Source: Sphingomonas horti
GTDB taxonomy: Bacteria > Pseudomonadota > Alphaproteobacteria > Sphingomonadales > Sphingomonadaceae
Direction of reading: 5' to 3'
Assembly: GCF_009753715.1 (NCBI RefSeq)
Contig: NZ_WQMS01000006.1
Coordinates: 1 to 64,000, forward strand
DNA length: 64,000 bases
Shown here piece by piece: positions 62,817-64,000 of this stretch. The notes under the pieces were generated by a model. It saw nothing but the letters and a program-made list of their open reading frames with translations, ran no database searches and was not told the DNA's origin. Numbering within the stretch: the stretch's first letter is position 1; the number at the start of each line of letters is the position of its first letter. The position numbers and the translations under genes were made by a program.

Positions 62817-63715
62817 AGCCCTTCGGGCACCGGCACCCGCTCCCGCCGGCAGGCGGAGACCAGGGTGTTCCTGAGCAGCACCGCGATCGTCATCGGGCCG
62901 ACGCCCTTGGGCACCGGCGTAATCGCGGCGGCGACGGGGAGCGCTTCATCGAAGGCGACGTCGCCGACCAGGCGGGTCTTGCCCGGCTCGTCGGCGGGCA
63001 CGCGGTTGATGCCGACGTCGATCACGGTCGCGCCCGGCTTCAACCAGTCGCCGCGGATCATGCGCGGGCGGCCGACCGCGGCGACGACGATGTCGGCGCG
63101 GCCGACGATCGCGGGCAGGTCGCGGGTGCGGCTATGGGCGATAGTGACGGTGCAATTCTCCTTGAGCAGCAGCTGCGCCATCGGCTTGCCGACGATGTTC
63201 GAACGGCCGACCACCACCGCGTCGAGGCCTGACAGGTCGCCCAGCCGGTCCTTCAGCAGCATGATGCAGCCGAGCGGCGTGCAGGGAACGAAGCCGTGCA
63301 GCCCGCTCGCCAGCCGCCCCACATTGACCGGGTTGAAGCCGTCGACGTCCTTGTCCGGGTCGATTGTCGCGATCACCGCATTCTCGTTGATCTGGGCCGG
63401 CAGCGGCAGCTGCACGAGAATGCCGTCGACCGAAGGATCGGCATTGAGCTCACGCACCAACGCCAGCAGGTCGGCCTGCGACGTCTCGGCCGGCAATTTG
63501 TGCTCGATCGAGACCATGCCGGCCTCCGCGGTCGCGCGCCCCTTGTTGCGGACATAGACCTGGCTGGCTGGGTCCTCGCCGACCAGCACCACGGCGAGCC
63601 CGGGCGCGCGGCCGGTGCGTTCGCGAAAGGCCGCGACGCCCTCCGCCACGCGGGCGCGCAATCCGGCGGCGAAGCCGGCGCCGTCGATGATCGCGGCCGT
63701 GCTCACACCAGGCAT
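62813..63715 (-). CDS. folD: methylenetetrahydrofolate dehydrogenase/cyclohydrolase
   Basis: A 300-residue bifunctional Fol[16 protein letters not shown] has the catalytic Lys region, [19 protein letters not shown] and [18 protein letters not shown] are the signature blocks, and the NADP-binding domain follows. It interconverts 5,10-methylene-, methenyl- and 10-formyl-tetrahydrofolate. Start at 63715 overlaps the yggT stop region by 13 bp. Confidence 0.95.
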   Translation of the reverse strand: MPGVSTAAIIDGAGFAAGLRARVAEGVAAFRERTGRAPGLAVVLVGEDPASQVYVRNKGRATAEAGMVSIEHKLPAETSQADLLALVRELNADPSVDGILVQLPLPAQINENAVIATIDPDKDVDGFNPVNVGRLASGLHGFVPCTPLGCIMLLKDRLGDLSGLDAVVVGRSNIVGKPMAQLLLKENCTVTIAHSRTRDLPAIVGRADIVVAAVGRPRMIRGDWLKPGATVIDVGINRVPADEPGKTRLVGDVAFDEALPVAAAITPVPKGVGPMTIAVLLRNTLVSACRRERVPVPEGL

Positions 63716-63999
63716 GCGCTGACCAGCAGCCGCGGCATGAAGACGCGATCGATGATGGTCAGGGCCAGCAGAACGACCAGCGGCGACAGGTCGAGCGCGC
63801 CCAGGTCGGGCATGATCCGGCGGATCGGCCGGTAGAGCGGCGCCGTCATCCGGTCGAGCGCGACCCAGACCGAGCGGACGAAGTCATTGTAGGTGTTGAT
63901 GACGTTGAAGGCGATCAGCCAGGACATGATCGCCTGGATGATGATGATCCACCAGATCGCGGTCAGGAGAATTTGGATGATCTGAGCGATCGCGCACAT
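63703..63999 (-). CDS. YggT family membrane protein
   Basis: A 98-residue, two-helix protein. [21 protein letters not shown] and [20 protein letters not shown] are the YggT blocks. Linked by conservation to envelope and septum processes, but unproven. The ATG at 63999 is one base from the window end; whether an upstream gene is coupled is not visible. Confidence 0.88.
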   Translation of the reverse strand: MCAIAQIIQILLTAIWWIIIIQAIMSWLIAFNVINTYNDFVRSVWVALDRMTAPLYRPIRRIMPDLGALDLSPLVVLLALTIIDRVFMPRLLVSACLV

Positions 64000-64000
64000 G

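Overview
The window is 64 kb of high-GC DNA that reads as chromosome from a sphingomonad-type alphaproteobacterium (Sphingomonas or a close relative). The clues are a PEP-CTERM protein with the PEPxxWAMM sorting signal, a NodT-type efflux lipoprotein, CopA/CopB copper genes, a fused MrpA-MrpB antiporter subunit, a family of polytopic glycosyltransferase-like proteins, and ZapE, ArgG, SdhB, FolD and YggT of alphaproteobacterial type. Genes are tightly packed, with many 1-4 bp stop/start overlaps. I see no intact mobile element, prophage or CRISPR array.

Layout. 0-5.3 kb: a tannase-like gene remnant, a TIR-membrane-TPR protein, a PEP-CTERM exported protein, and a TPR-class III cyclase-like protein on the other strand. 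5.4-8.1 kb: copA-copB copper resistance. 8.1-10.4 kb: acyl-CoA synthetase plus enoyl-CoA hydratase. 10.3-17.2 kb (minus): Mrp Na+/H+ antiporter operon mrpAB-C-D-E-F-G behind a tandem universal stress protein. 17.3-28.3 kb: a stress and redox neighbourhood with an FMN reductase, TRIC-type channel, M20 amidohydrolase, catalase, a DUF2231/sorbosone dehydrogenase/AhpD-like/glycine-zipper/UDG run, an orphan MreB-like ATPase, a Rieske-AIF-type reductase and an NTF2-like protein. 28.3-29.3 kb: a soluble orphan histidine kinase.

29.5-36.9 kb (minus): TetR regulator followed by small protein, RND adaptor, RND pump and NodT outer membrane factor. Matching palindromic operators lie at the pump promoter and over the tetR start. 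37.1-41.8 kb (minus): a NarL-type two-component system and a DsbD-like/redoxin operon. These two operons share a near-identical promoter element at the same distance from their start codons. 42.0-43.5 kb: a LytTR membrane regulator divergent from a small exported protein, with two 9-bp direct repeats 21 bp apart between them. 44.1 kb: tRNA-Glu(UUC) next to degenerate sequence. 44.4-46.9 kb: a divergent pair of a PLP (class V) enzyme and an ATP-grasp ligase.

46.9-55 kb: sdhB, thioesterase, zapE, M20 peptidase, cytochrome b plus Moco oxidoreductase, cyclopropane fatty acid synthase and argG. 55-62.2 kb: a glycosyl-transfer cluster of three large polytopic membrane proteins (two of them paralogues) around a GT2/GtrA/methyltransferase set. 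62.2-64 kb: marC, folD and yggT.

No single segment is clearly a new system. The observations most worth follow-up are the shared promoter of the two-component and DsbD operons, the LytTR repeats, the TetR operator set, the PLP/ATP-grasp pair, the TIR-TPR protein and the paralogous membrane glycosyltransferase cluster.
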